A stretch of DNA of 40,020 nt, taken from IMG/VR virus record IMGVR_UViG_3300046804_004376, positions 1-40,020 of that record, one strand, 5' to 3'. The notes below the pieces were generated by a model. It was not told the origin of the DNA, did no database searches, and saw only the letters and a list, made by a program, of their open reading frames with translations. Shown here one piece after another: positions 13,450-21,621 of the stretch (its first letter is position 1; every line of letters begins with the position of its first letter). The stretch comes from a virus. A program made the position numbers and the translations under genes.

Positions 13450-14225
13450 AGTTTAGTCTGCATAGCAGGATAAATAACCTGCCCCTCATCATTTTTCATT
13501 TGTTTCCAGCAAACATCTCTGACTGGACAACCTTTACAAGCATATGAAGTTTTTTCAAATGCTCTGTTTGGCAAAGTTTCTGCCAAAAATATATCATAAA
13601 CTCCTCGCAACCAATCAAAAACATAATCAATTAATTGTGTATTTTCTTCATCCATTGAAATTACAATAAGGCATAACTCTTGATCATTTTTATCTTCATA
13701 CATAAAGACTCCGTGCTTATGTCCCCAAATTTTCATATAAGTTAATAATTGTATTTTATGGTTTGCTGAGGGTTCTCCTGTAAAATTTTTATTTAACCAT
13801 TGACTATCTTCTGCGGTTTTAATTTCAAATGGAAGCATTAAATCATTTTCTAAATCTTGGATTAAACTATCTTGATATCCATGTATAGGTGGATCTTGAT
13901 AAACAGTATCAATTTCATGAGCAACAACTTTATAAGATTGATTCATTTTACTCAATCTTTGCTGTAACCTATCGTGAGCAAAGGTTCCGTTTTCCATTTT
14001 AGCTTTAGATTTAACCGTTGCAGTATCTTTAAAATCTGCTCCTGTGAACGCTATGAACCAGTACCTAGCGCAATTACCATGCCCATATCCCAATGTGCTT
14101 GGAGAAAACGTTTTCTTTTCTGTAAATCCAGCTTTAGATTCATAAGTATCATAAAATTCCTTAAGAAATTTTTCTTTATCAAAACCTCCTGGCTTTTTTT
14201 TAATTTTTAGAGTTGTGATAGTCAA
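13446..14225 (-). CDS. Cas4-like PD-(D/E)XK nuclease with Fe-S cysteines
   Basis: 259 residues. The nuclease core has H in NGTFAHDRLQ, D in HGYQDSLIQ, and ExK in PFEIKTAED (about 145), followed by Q in HKIQLLTYM (RecB-type motif). One cysteine near the N-terminus (GNCARYW) and three at the C-terminus (CKGCPVRDVC) are the four ligands expected for a 4Fe-4S cluster, as in Cas4/AddB-type enzymes. Likely an exonuclease acting in recombination with RecA and the resolvase. TTG start at 14225 right after the previous stop. There is no CRISPR array or other cas gene here. Confidence 0.85.
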   Translation of the reverse strand: MTITTLKIKKKPGGFDKEKFLKEFYDTYESKAGFTEKKTFSPSTLGYGHGNCARYWFIAFTGADFKDTATVKSKAKMENGTFAHDRLQQRLSKMNQSYKVVAHEIDTVYQDPPIHGYQDSLIQDLENDLMLPFEIKTAEDSQWLNKNFTGEPSANHKIQLLTYMKIWGHKHGVFMYEDKNDQELCLIVISMDEENTQLIDYVFDWLRGVYDIFLAETLPNRAFEKTSYACKGCPVRDVCWKQMKNDEGQVIYPAMQTKL

Positions 14226-14552
14226 TTAAATACCATACCTTGCTGAATATTTTAAAGCATCAACAAGTTTATCTATTGCTTCCGATGCAGTGTAGTATGT
14301 ATTCTTTTTCTTTGAATTTTCTCCACCTTTTTGAAAGGTTGTATAGTATCTTGCCTGTATTGACAATTTTGCGCTTATTGATTGTAGTTTAACTATTAAA
14401 GATGGAGCTGCAGATGGTGGCACATCTGGTTTTGATATTAATTTAATTATCAATTCCAGTGCCTGATCAAGATCTTTATCTTGCATATATTCTGACATAT
14501 CATTAAACTCTGTAATTTTTGATAATTGTTCTAGTACTGTTTCTTCTGCCAT
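14226..14552 (-). CDS. hypothetical protein
   Basis: 108 residues, predicted mainly helical: an acidic N-terminal half (DLDQALELIIKLISKP) and a C-terminal half with KKKNTYYTASEAIDKLVDAL. I recognise no family. It overlaps the upstream possible nuclease gene by 22 nt and directly precedes the Cas4-like gene, so it may be an accessory factor of the recombination block. Confidence 0.55.
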   Translation of the reverse strand: MAEETVLEQLSKITEFNDMSEYMQDKDLDQALELIIKLISKPDVPPSAAPSLIVKLQSISAKLSIQARYYTTFQKGGENSKKKNTYYTASEAIDKLVDALKYSARYGI

Positions 14553-14839
14553 TCTTTCACCATTTCTTCAAATAAAGCCCATTCTAATACAGCTAATCTT
14601 GTTTTTTTACTTCCGCCCCCCAAAACTAATTTAAGCAAAGGGTGTGCAGACCTATTTACTTTAAATGTGTCTGTACAAATTTTTGCCCAAATTTCTTCTG
14701 ATACTGAAATTGATTTTGAATATTCTTTGTAATCAACAACAAAACCATTCCAAGTGGCATCTCCTTTTTGGATTTTACCACGACCACTATTTTTTTGGAG
14801 TTTTGCTCCGTCTCTTTTAGCTTCTCCTTTTTCAGTCAA
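14531..14839 (-). CDS. possible small PD-(D/E)XK nuclease
   Basis: About 102 residues. The motif SGRGKIQKGDATWNGFVVDYKEY has the order G-x-G, D, then DYK, which fits the minimal PD-(D/E)XK core of phage and archaeal Holliday-junction resolvases. No other signature is seen, so this is a tentative call. Start TTG at 14839 gives an 8-nt TTGACTGA overlap identical to that before terL; GTG at 14869 is the alternative and would overlap the zinc-ribbon gene by 38 nt. Confidence 0.5.
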   Translation of the reverse strand: MTEKGEAKRDGAKLQKNSGRGKIQKGDATWNGFVVDYKEYSKSISVSEEIWAKICTDTFKVNRSAHPLLKLVLGGGSKKTRLAVLEWALFEEMVKEWQKKQY

Positions 14840-15014
14840 ATTGCATTTCCGATCTGTGATTGTCAGCACATACCCATATCATTTTTGATTGATTCCTATC
14901 CCAGTATGCAGTATCTGACTCTTTTTTGCAAAACTTGCATCCGTAACGGCCATTTATTTTTTCTAACTTTTCTAAATCTTTATTACTATTTGCAAAAGTA
15001 TCGTAATTACCCAT
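14832..15014 (-). CDS. small zinc-ribbon protein
   Basis: 60 residues. C26-x-x-C29 (YGCKFCKKE) and a later C...H (VCADNH) could hold one zinc. Function unknown. The ATG overlaps the recA stop as ATGGGTAA. Confidence 0.6.
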   Translation of the reverse strand: MGNYDTFANSNKDLEKLEKINGRYGCKFCKKESDTAYWDRNQSKMIWVCADNHRSEMQFD

Positions 15015-16005
15015 AAATTTTTTCTTTTAATCTTTCTACAACTTCTGGATTTTCTCTTAAATATTCAACAGCTTTTGCTCTTCCCTGAAATCTTTCTTCT
15101 TCAACTGTATACCAAGCTCCGCCTTTTTGGACTACCCCCATCATTTCTGCAACGTCAAGTACTTCTGCAACCTGATCTACTCCCAGTGAATCACCTTGGT
15201 AGTAAAAGTCATATTGTCCTGACTGACCTTGCGGTCCGAGTTTATTGTAATCAATAATCCAGTTGACTGGTCGCCCAACCTTTTGTTCAATAATCTTATC
15301 GCCAACTTTAATACCAGATTTAATGGCATTAGCCTCAGCTTCTGAAGACCAAAGTTTAATGATTGTCGAGGAGAAGAATTTAACTGCCATTCCACCTGTG
15401 GGTATGTGGGTGGCATGCATGCTACCAAACTGATTACGTTGTTGTGAAATGAGAACCAGTAGCGTGTTTTTATTGGCATAGTTTAACATTTTGACAGCGT
15501 GTGTCATATCCTTTGCTTCTGCGCCAATCTGCTTAGTATCTTCAAGCTTCTTTAACTCTGTGCTATCTTTTTCAAAATAAATTGCAGGTAGCAGGGCAGA
15601 AATTGAGTCAACCACTATTATATCAACTTCGGCATCCATTAACTGGGTTGCTACATCAACCATGTCATTTATGCTTTTAGCTTGTGAATAAATAAGAGAA
15701 GATGAATCTACTCCAAGTTTTTCAGCCCATTCAGCATCATAAGAATGTTCAGAATCAATCCATGCACATGTCTTACCTTCTTTTTGCGCTTGACCAATCA
15801 TTTGTAGGCAAAATGAAGATTTACCTGCTGATTTGTTTCCCCAAATTAATACTTGCCTACCATACCCTAAGCCACCCTTTAAAGATAAATTTAATCCAGC
15901 ACTTGGAGTTTTTTGTCTTTTAGCACTTACGCCAGTAGCTAATTGTATTCTTTGTCTAGTTTTAGGGTCTAATTTAGCTAATATATCCTCTGCTATTACA
16001 GGCAT
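15007..16005 (-). CDS. recA: RecA-family recombinase
   Basis: 332 residues, close to bacterial RecA length without the long acidic tail. Walker A GNKSAGKSS (56-64), then CAWIDSEHSYD, Walker B as VDIIVVDSISAL, and loop L2 region QQRNQFGSMHATHIPTGG. It would coat single-stranded DNA and drive strand exchange for repair and concatemer formation. Start ATG 4 nt after AGGAG. Followed by zinc-ribbon, nuclease and resolvase genes, a coherent recombination set. Confidence 0.93.
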   Translation of the reverse strand: MPVIAEDILAKLDPKTRQRIQLATGVSAKRQKTPSAGLNLSLKGGLGYGRQVLIWGNKSAGKSSFCLQMIGQAQKEGKTCAWIDSEHSYDAEWAEKLGVDSSSLIYSQAKSINDMVDVATQLMDAEVDIIVVDSISALLPAIYFEKDSTELKKLEDTKQIGAEAKDMTHAVKMLNYANKNTLLVLISQQRNQFGSMHATHIPTGGMAVKFFSSTIIKLWSSEAEANAIKSGIKVGDKIIEQKVGRPVNWIIDYNKLGPQGQSGQYDFYYQGDSLGVDQVAEVLDVAEMMGVVQKGGAWYTVEEERFQGRAKAVEYLRENPEVVERLKEKIYG

Positions 16006-16006
16006 T

Positions 16007-16204
16007 CTACTCCTGAGTTTTTTCTACCAAAGAAAATTCAACAGATCTATCTTCATTTTGATTAACCGCTACATGTCTATCGCCATAATTTTCAACTAAT
16101 TTTTCTATAGGGACTGTAATTGTTCCCATTGTATTAATAATTGATGCAAGAATTTGCTCAACTGATATGTTTACTTCTTTGTTTTCTGTGTTTTGTTCTG
16201 TCAT
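16007..16204 (-). CDS. small acidic hypothetical protein
   Basis: 65 residues, acidic, with VEQILASIINTMGTITVPIEKLVE forming a probable helical segment. ATGA overlap with the DNA polymerase stop and one base before recA's ribosome site. No recognised family; the position between polymerase and RecA suggests a replication accessory, but nothing in the sequence proves it. Confidence 0.6.
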   Translation of the reverse strand: MTEQNTENKEVNISVEQILASIINTMGTITVPIEKLVENYGDRHVAVNQNEDRSVEFSLVEKTQE

Positions 16205-19200
16205 TCTATATCCTTTACATATTTTGTTCCGTCGTCTAATTTACCTATAATTGGTAAACAATAACTACCTGGTTTCATTTTTCCAAGCGCAACCGTATAC
16301 ATTTTTGGAAAAGCAATTACACGGTATAAATTTTTGTCTTCGTCACAATATATAATGTGAGCCATCATTTTTTTCTGTTTAGTTTGATAATGAGTAAAAT
16401 CAACAATATAATTTTTACCATTTGGTACTTCTATTTTTTCAGAATGTAAATAATTAATAAAAGAATCTTCTTTAAAATTAACTACTTCATCTATTGTAGC
16501 ATACTTATGAATTCTATTGTCCCCTACTAGAAAAAAATACATGTTCCCAGTTTCAATTTGAGTATTTTCGCTATGAAATATTCCGATAGATCCTGTGTCG
16601 TCAACCAACTCTACTCTTGACCAACCTTTACCCTTTTTTATTGATTTAACCATTGCGCACAATATAAACACTCCCTCCTCTAGGAAATCTTCTAGGGGTG
16701 TGACCTGAGATTTAATATTAGGAGTTATTCCACGTGTGTCAAATTTAGGAATATTTAAATATTCATAATAGTTTTCAGATTCTTTGCCAGTTCTTGGGTT
16801 ATCTTCAAAATTAGCCCCGCCGATGATGTTGAGTGCTGAGATTGCTCTTGAATTAATTCCAGATTTTTTTTCTCCAGCCACTTCCAAAAGATGAGCATAG
16901 GACTTGAATGGTCTTGCATTTATAATCTTCTTTCCAATATTTTCTGATATATATTTAACGCCCGACAATCCAAATCTAATTGAATTGCCTTGTATACTAA
17001 AATCTAATTCCGATTCATTGACATGGGGTAAAAGAATTTTAATGTTAAGTCTTTTTGCTTCCAGTAAGTACTCTGTTCTTGTATCTTTATTTCCTTCGTT
17101 TTTAAGTAAAGCAAATACAAACTCAATCGGGTAATAATGTTTAAGCCAAGCAGTCCAATAAGACAACATAGAGTAAGCCACAGCATGGGAACGATTAAAT
17201 GAATAACCAGCATGCGCTTCAAAATCATGCCAGAGTTTTTCAGCATCTTCTTTAGAAATAAAACGCCTTGCTCCATCAATAAATTTATCTTTAAAAACAT
17301 CAAATTCTTTAGCATCTTTCTTCTTTCCAATGATTTTACGTACTTTATCAGCCTCTGACCAAGTCATACCCCCCAAGTGTACGCAAGCTTGCATTACTTG
17401 TTCTTGATAAATAATTACACCATATGTATTTTCAGTAAATGGTTTCATAATTGGATGAACGTATTGAACAGATTTATTTCCATTTTTTCTTGCAAGATAT
17501 TCTGCTCCAACTGTATTCATTGCCCCAGGTCTAACCAAAGCATTTGATGCAACCATATCTTCAAATTTATCTACACCCATTTTTATTAATAAATTTGTAT
17601 ATGGGGTAGCTTCTGCTTGAAAAACTCCTTTTGTAAAACCGCTTGATAGATCTCTAAATACATCATTATCATTAAGTGGTAATGAATTTAAATCAATATT
17701 CTTTCCATGTCTTTCACTAATGCTCTTTAAGGTATCATGTATCACAGATAAAGTTTTTAATCCAAGTACGTCAAATTTAATAAGCCCTACATCAGCAGCT
17801 TGGTCCATATCATAAGCAATAACAGGGACTCTACCGCTAACGTCATCGCTAGAATCGCTCCTGGTTTCAATAGGAACATAATTTGAGATAGGATCTTTAG
17901 CAACAACAACACCTGCAGCATGAATACCCACACTGCGAATACGACCACGAAGATTGGAAGCAAAATCAATAACTTCAGGGTATTTTTGCTTAAACCAATC
18001 AACGTTTTTATTTGATTCAAATTCTTCAAAAGTTTCAACTCCTTTTAATGCTTTATTTACTTCTCCAAGTGGAACACCAAAAACACGAGAAGCATCTCTT
18101 ACAACTCCTTTATCTTTAAAATATTGATATGTTGAAATAGAAGCAACATTTTTAAACTTTTTTCTAAGGAATTCTTTTACTTCTCCTCGTCTTCGGTCCA
18201 TAAAATCCGTATCAATGTCTGGAAAATCATTGCGCTCAGGATTAATAAATCTAAAGAACAATAAATCATATTTAATTGGATCAACTTCTGTTATTCCAAG
18301 TAAATAACAAACTAACGATCCTGCTGCTGATCCACGACCTGGCCCAACAAGGATTTCATTTTCTTTTGCCCAGCGAACCATGTCGCTAACAACAAGAAAA
18401 TAACTGCTAAAATCTTTATCTTTGATGACAGAGAGTTCTTCTTCAAGTCTCTCTTTATACTTTTCATTATCCAATTCCTTTTCTTTTAATGCTGTATCGC
18501 ACATTTCTACTAGCTGCTTATGTGCATCTTTTTTTGGTTTTGGTAATAACTGTAAATTTTGATAAAAATCATACTCTTCTATTTTATTTGCAATAAACAT
18601 AGAATTCAAATAAATACTTTCATCCCATTCTGGACCAAAGTCGGATTTAATCTCATCATAAGACTGTATATAAACATTTATATCTTGAAAGCTAATCGGG
18701 CGGTCTGGATATAAATGATTTAATCTTTCAAAAATATTTTTATATTTTTTACCTGAATCGTAATTTGTATTTGCTGCTTGGTCAGGTTTTGTTGAAAGAA
18801 TTAATAAAACTTCTTCTAGAGCTTTTTGAGTTTTAGTTGCATAGTGGCAATCGCCAGTTGCAACCATTGCAATTCCAAGTTTGTCGGATATTGCTTTTAA
18901 TCCATCATTTACAATTTTATCATTATGTGATTGCACTTCAAGATAAAAATCATCCCCAAATCTATTTTGAAACCAATTAGCATACATTATTGCTTTATCC
19001 ATATTATCATTTTGCAAAGCTTTTGCTATAAGTCCATTCATGCATCCAGACAGTACAATTAACCCATCTCCGTATTGATCTAAAATCTCTAAATCTATAC
19101 GTGGCTTTCTGTAATATCCTTCCGTCCATGCTATTTCCGATAATTTATGTAAATTGTCAAGTCCAATTTGATTTTTAGCTAGTAATATTATATGATTAAA

Positions 19201-19467
19201 AACCTGAGTATTATCATCACGATTTTTAATATCACGTTTGTCAAATCTATCTGTAGCTGATATGTATGCTTCTAAACCAAGTATTGGCTTCATTCCCAGC
19301 TCTTTAGCTGCAATCTGTAAATCTCTATGTGATGCTAAAGTTCCGTGATCTGTAATAGCCATTGCTGTTTGTCCTGCATTTTTTGCAGCAAGCAACAACT
19401 CTTCAGGCGAACATAGCCCATCCATAAGACTGTAGTGCGAATGCACATGTAAATGTGTAAAATCCAC
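16201..19467 (-). CDS. dnaE: DNA polymerase III alpha subunit (DnaE-type)
   Basis: About 1088 residues. The N-terminal PHP domain has HLHVHSHYS, ITDHGTL, LEAY, FNHIILL, LSGCMNG and GDCHYA, so all nine usual metal ligands appear present. The polymerase core has GPGRGSAAGS, catalytic PDIDTDF (with NDF before it) and the third Asp in KFDVLGL. A helix-hairpin region and an OB-fold (about 930-1020, SRVELVDDTGSIGIF) follow. The C-terminal tau-binding region of cellular DnaE seems short. It copies the phage genome, probably with its own proofreading PHP. TTG 19470 or GTG 19467 can start; GTG has the better spacing from GGAG. Confidence 0.94.
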   Translation of the reverse strand: MDFTHLHVHSHYSLMDGLCSPEELLLAAKNAGQTAMAITDHGTLASHRDLQIAAKELGMKPILGLEAYISATDRFDKRDIKNRDDNTQVFNHIILLAKNQIGLDNLHKLSEIAWTEGYYRKPRIDLEILDQYGDGLIVLSGCMNGLIAKALQNDNMDKAIMYANWFQNRFGDDFYLEVQSHNDKIVNDGLKAISDKLGIAMVATGDCHYATKTQKALEEVLLILSTKPDQAANTNYDSGKKYKNIFERLNHLYPDRPISFQDINVYIQSYDEIKSDFGPEWDESIYLNSMFIANKIEEYDFYQNLQLLPKPKKDAHKQLVEMCDTALKEKELDNEKYKERLEEELSVIKDKDFSSYFLVVSDMVRWAKENEILVGPGRGSAAGSLVCYLLGITEVDPIKYDLLFFRFINPERNDFPDIDTDFMDRRRGEVKEFLRKKFKNVASISTYQYFKDKGVVRDASRVFGVPLGEVNKALKGVETFEEFESNKNVDWFKQKYPEVIDFASNLRGRIRSVGIHAAGVVVAKDPISNYVPIETRSDSSDDVSGRVPVIAYDMDQAADVGLIKFDVLGLKTLSVIHDTLKSISERHGKNIDLNSLPLNDNDVFRDLSSGFTKGVFQAEATPYTNLLIKMGVDKFEDMVASNALVRPGAMNTVGAEYLARKNGNKSVQYVHPIMKPFTENTYGVIIYQEQVMQACVHLGGMTWSEADKVRKIIGKKKDAKEFDVFKDKFIDGARRFISKEDAEKLWHDFEAHAGYSFNRSHAVAYSMLSYWTAWLKHYYPIEFVFALLKNEGNKDTRTEYLLEAKRLNIKILLPHVNESELDFSIQGNSIRFGLSGVKYISENIGKKIINARPFKSYAHLLEVAGEKKSGINSRAISALNIIGGANFEDNPRTGKESENYYEYLNIPKFDTRGITPNIKSQVTPLEDFLEEGVFILCAMVKSIKKGKGWSRVELVDDTGSIGIFHSENTQIETGNMYFFLVGDNRIHKYATIDEVVNFKEDSFINYLHSEKIEVPNGKNYIVDFTHYQTKQKKMMAHIIYCDEDKNLYRVIAFPKMYTVALGKMKPGSYCLPIIGKLDDGTKYVKDIE

Positions 19468-19486
19468 CAATACTCCGTTTATTTAA

Positions 19487-20158
19487 TTACCACTCAACAG
19501 ATGATGAAGTGGTTGACTCTTGTGAGTTTTCTGAAACAACACCAAGATAAAAATTTTCTTGGTCTGCATATGTAACATTACGAACTGCTGTTTTTTCTAA
19601 GTCGTATAGCTCATATTTTGAATAATCAATTGCTTTAACCTCAGCGGTTGGCAATGGAATGATTGAATAATTTGTATCAGTTTTTTCACCAGTACGTTTT
19701 AACTTCCATACAAGATTTGAAATGCTACCAGTTTCTGCAGCATATTGACCAATTTCTGGTGTTGCAGATTTTGGACCAGTTCCTTGTGATAAAATAGCAA
19801 CATATGGATCTTCTGTTCCATCTTCAACTAAAACATTTACATAAAATCTTGGACGTGCTTTCCATCCAGCTTTTGGATCACGGCGGTGTTGTTCACATCC
19901 AAAACATTGACCTTCATCTTCAAAAGTACATACTGCTTTACGCTTATAGTCTTTTGGATTTGTATGCTCAATGCCAACAATACCTAATCCTGCATCTTTA
20001 TTGTAATTTGGTGAATCAGGATCAATTTCCTGAAGAAAACGAACTTTTACAGATTGTCCGTCTTTAAGTTGTAGCCAACGACCTTTTTGATCGTAGTTTT
20101 GATTGTTTGATGGCTCTATTGCCTTATTGATAGCTGCTAAGCCTTTTACTATTCCCAT
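19487..20158 (-). CDS. single-stranded DNA-binding protein, gp32-like
   Basis: 223 residues. An OB-fold-like body contains a zinc site (CTFEDEGQCFGCEQH: three Cys and a His), as in T4 gp32, preceded by GRWLQLKDGQSVKVRFL. The C-terminus is Ser/Glu-rich and ends VEW, a short acidic protein-interaction tail. It should coat single-stranded DNA during replication and recombination and contact helicase, primase and polymerase, all encoded beside it. It has its own extended -10 promoter and a leader hairpin. Confidence 0.8.
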   Translation of the reverse strand: MGIVKGLAAINKAIEPSNNQNYDQKGRWLQLKDGQSVKVRFLQEIDPDSPNYNKDAGLGIVGIEHTNPKDYKRKAVCTFEDEGQCFGCEQHRRDPKAGWKARPRFYVNVLVEDGTEDPYVAILSQGTGPKSATPEIGQYAAETGSISNLVWKLKRTGEKTDTNYSIIPLPTAEVKAIDYSKYELYDLEKTAVRNVTYADQENFYLGVVSENSQESTTSSSVEW

Positions 20159-20177
20159 TTTATTCTCCTTGTGTTTT

Positions 20178-20193
20178 GGGCTATAGGATGCCC
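20178..20193 (-). other. leader hairpin of the SSB gene
   Basis: GGGC-N8-GCCC inverted repeat in the 40-nt leader, between the promoter and the AAGGAG ribosome site. It could affect mRNA stability or be bound by the SSB, as T4 gp32 does with its own leader. Only four pairs, so weak evidence. Confidence 0.3.
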
Positions 20194-20202
20194 TGTATTA
20201 CT

Positions 20203-20211
20203 ATTATATCA
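20203..20211 (-). promoter_or_regulatory. extended -10 promoter TGATATAAT of the SSB gene
   Basis: Minus-strand TGATATAAT at the 3' end of the primase gene. No -35 match at 16-18 nt. Gives a leader of about 38 nt. Confidence 0.65.
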
Positions 20212-21171
20212 CCAAGAAATATATTCAAAATGACTTACTGCATTTTTAATGCAACTTTTTATTTCTTGGTCTGTGAGATCCCCCACATCTTTTGCACCAT
20301 TAGGATATATGACTCCATCGGTAAATGAAGCCCAGCTTATATTTTTATTAGTAAGCCGTCCAGCTATTTCATTCCCAAGTTTTCTTCCTGCTTCATCTGC
20401 ATCAGTTGCAATAATAATAGATGAAGAATATCTATTTAAATTTTGTACATTTTGTTTAGAAATCCCGCCCCCTAGGGTTGCAACAACATTTGGGTATCCT
20501 GCTTGATGAATTCTAATCGCATCAAATGAAGACTCGCAAACTATTGTAGTAGCACTTAATTTTTTAGCTCTGTGTATGTTAAACATTGTTAAACTACGTG
20601 GGAGGTTATCGCTGTTTTTAAATCTTTTTCCTTCTACAGACCTACCAATAATACCGACAGGCATCCCATCTGGGCTATGCAAGGGGACAGTTACCATATC
20701 TTGTTTATCAGAATACCCAAGTTCAAAATAATTCATTGAATCTTCATTAATATTTCTTGATAAAAAATACTCTTTAGCACGTTCAGATTTATTTAAATTA
20801 CTGTGCAAATCATCAATAACCATTTGTGGGAATAGATTAAATTCCTTTTTATCTGTAAATATATCCTCAAGATCTTCATAAAAAGTATCGGGTCTATTTT
20901 TATGTAATTCTCTAATAAACTTTGCAACTTCAAAATTATTATATTTTCCAATTTGAGATATCAAATATTCTAAATTTCCTCTAGCATCGCATGATGGATT
21001 ATAACAAATAAACAACCCAGTAGTTTTACTTATAGCAAATGACGGTGTGTGTTTATTATTGTGAAATGGACAATAGCATAAAAAATCACTATCTGATTGG
21101 TTATAAATTTTAATTCCAATGTTTTCTAACACATCTTTGATTTGTGACGGTAAATATTTTTCCATAAGCAT
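20209..21171 (-). CDS. DNA primase, DnaG-type (zinc finger + TOPRIM)
   Basis: 320 residues, compact. CHC2-type zinc finger at about 32-61 (CYCPFHNNKHTPSFAI ... CYNPSC), then TOPRIM at about 205-270 with VCESSFDAIRI (catalytic Glu) and IIIATDADEAGRK (DxD). The helicase-binding C-terminal domain of cellular DnaG is absent. Makes RNA primers at the fork with the DnaB-type helicase encoded upstream. The first ATG (21171) comes exactly 6 nt after TATAAT, with no ribosome site, so the mRNA looks leaderless; a second ATG at 21165 is possible. Confidence 0.92.
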   Translation of the reverse strand: MLMEKYLPSQIKDVLENIGIKIYNQSDSDFLCYCPFHNNKHTPSFAISKTTGLFICYNPSCDARGNLEYLISQIGKYNNFEVAKFIRELHKNRPDTFYEDLEDIFTDKKEFNLFPQMVIDDLHSNLNKSERAKEYFLSRNINEDSMNYFELGYSDKQDMVTVPLHSPDGMPVGIIGRSVEGKRFKNSDNLPRSLTMFNIHRAKKLSATTIVCESSFDAIRIHQAGYPNVVATLGGGISKQNVQNLNRYSSSIIIATDADEAGRKLGNEIAGRLTNKNISWASFTDGVIYPNGAKDVGDLTDQEIKSCIKNAVSHFEYISW

Positions 21172-21177
21172 TTTAAA

Positions 21178-21186
21178 ATTATATCA
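21178..21186 (-). promoter_or_regulatory. extended -10 promoter TGATATAAT, leaderless primase mRNA
   Basis: Minus-strand TGATATAAT. The hexamer (21178-21183) is separated from the primase ATG by six bases (TTTAAA), the spacing expected if transcription starts at the A of ATG. Confidence 0.65.
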
Positions 21187-21195
21187 AAAAATATA

Positions 21196-21567
21196 TTACT
21201 TGTCTATTTGCTTAACAAAAGCTGGGGGGAAAAAATGTGGAAAATTTTTTACATTAAATGCTGGAGGTGGACTTATTACTTCCATTGTTATTCTTTTGAA
21301 GAATTGTTGGCCAGAAAAACCCTCTACTTCTTGAGCTTTTTTTTTGCCTAAATACACGCCAAACATTTCAAGAAAAAAACTATAACTATCTTTATTTTCA
21401 TTATACTTTATAGAAAATTGAGACTCAAGATCTAAGACTGGCACATAACCTTTATCTCTCATATCTTGCAATAATAATCTTTCATAATTTTCTCTGGCTT
21501 TACTTATTTTTGAATCATCTTTAATAACTCCAGAAATTATAAAACTTTTTATATTTCTATTTAGCAT
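21196..21567 (-). CDS. hypothetical protein with Pro/Phe-rich tail
   Basis: 123 residues. A mixed alpha/beta body (KARENYERLLLQDMRDKGYVP) and a C-terminal segment rich in Pro and Phe (SPPPAFNVKNFPHFFPPAF). No known family recognised. Located between helicase and primase genes, with an AAAGG site 7 nt before ATG and a possible -10 box (TATAAT) at 21590-21595. Confidence 0.6.
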   Translation of the reverse strand: MLNRNIKSFIISGVIKDDSKISKARENYERLLLQDMRDKGYVPVLDLESQFSIKYNENKDSYSFFLEMFGVYLGKKKAQEVEGFSGQQFFKRITMEVISPPPAFNVKNFPHFFPPAFVKQIDK

Positions 21568-21589
21568 AACTACCTTTACTCTTGATGCA

Positions 21590-21595
21590 ATTATA
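21590..21595 (-). promoter_or_regulatory. possible -10 box between helicase and hypothetical gene
   Basis: TATAAT preceded by TAG rather than TG, in the 54-nt gap after the helicase stop. No -35 match. Weaker than the TGRTATAAT sites. Confidence 0.35.
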
Positions 21596-21621
21596 CTAAA
21601 AAAAAAGATTGTTACATAAAA

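Noticed and set aside
13446-14225. Cas4-like protein as evidence of a CRISPR system
   Set aside because: Such nucleases are common in phage recombination modules and no arrays or other Cas proteins are visible.
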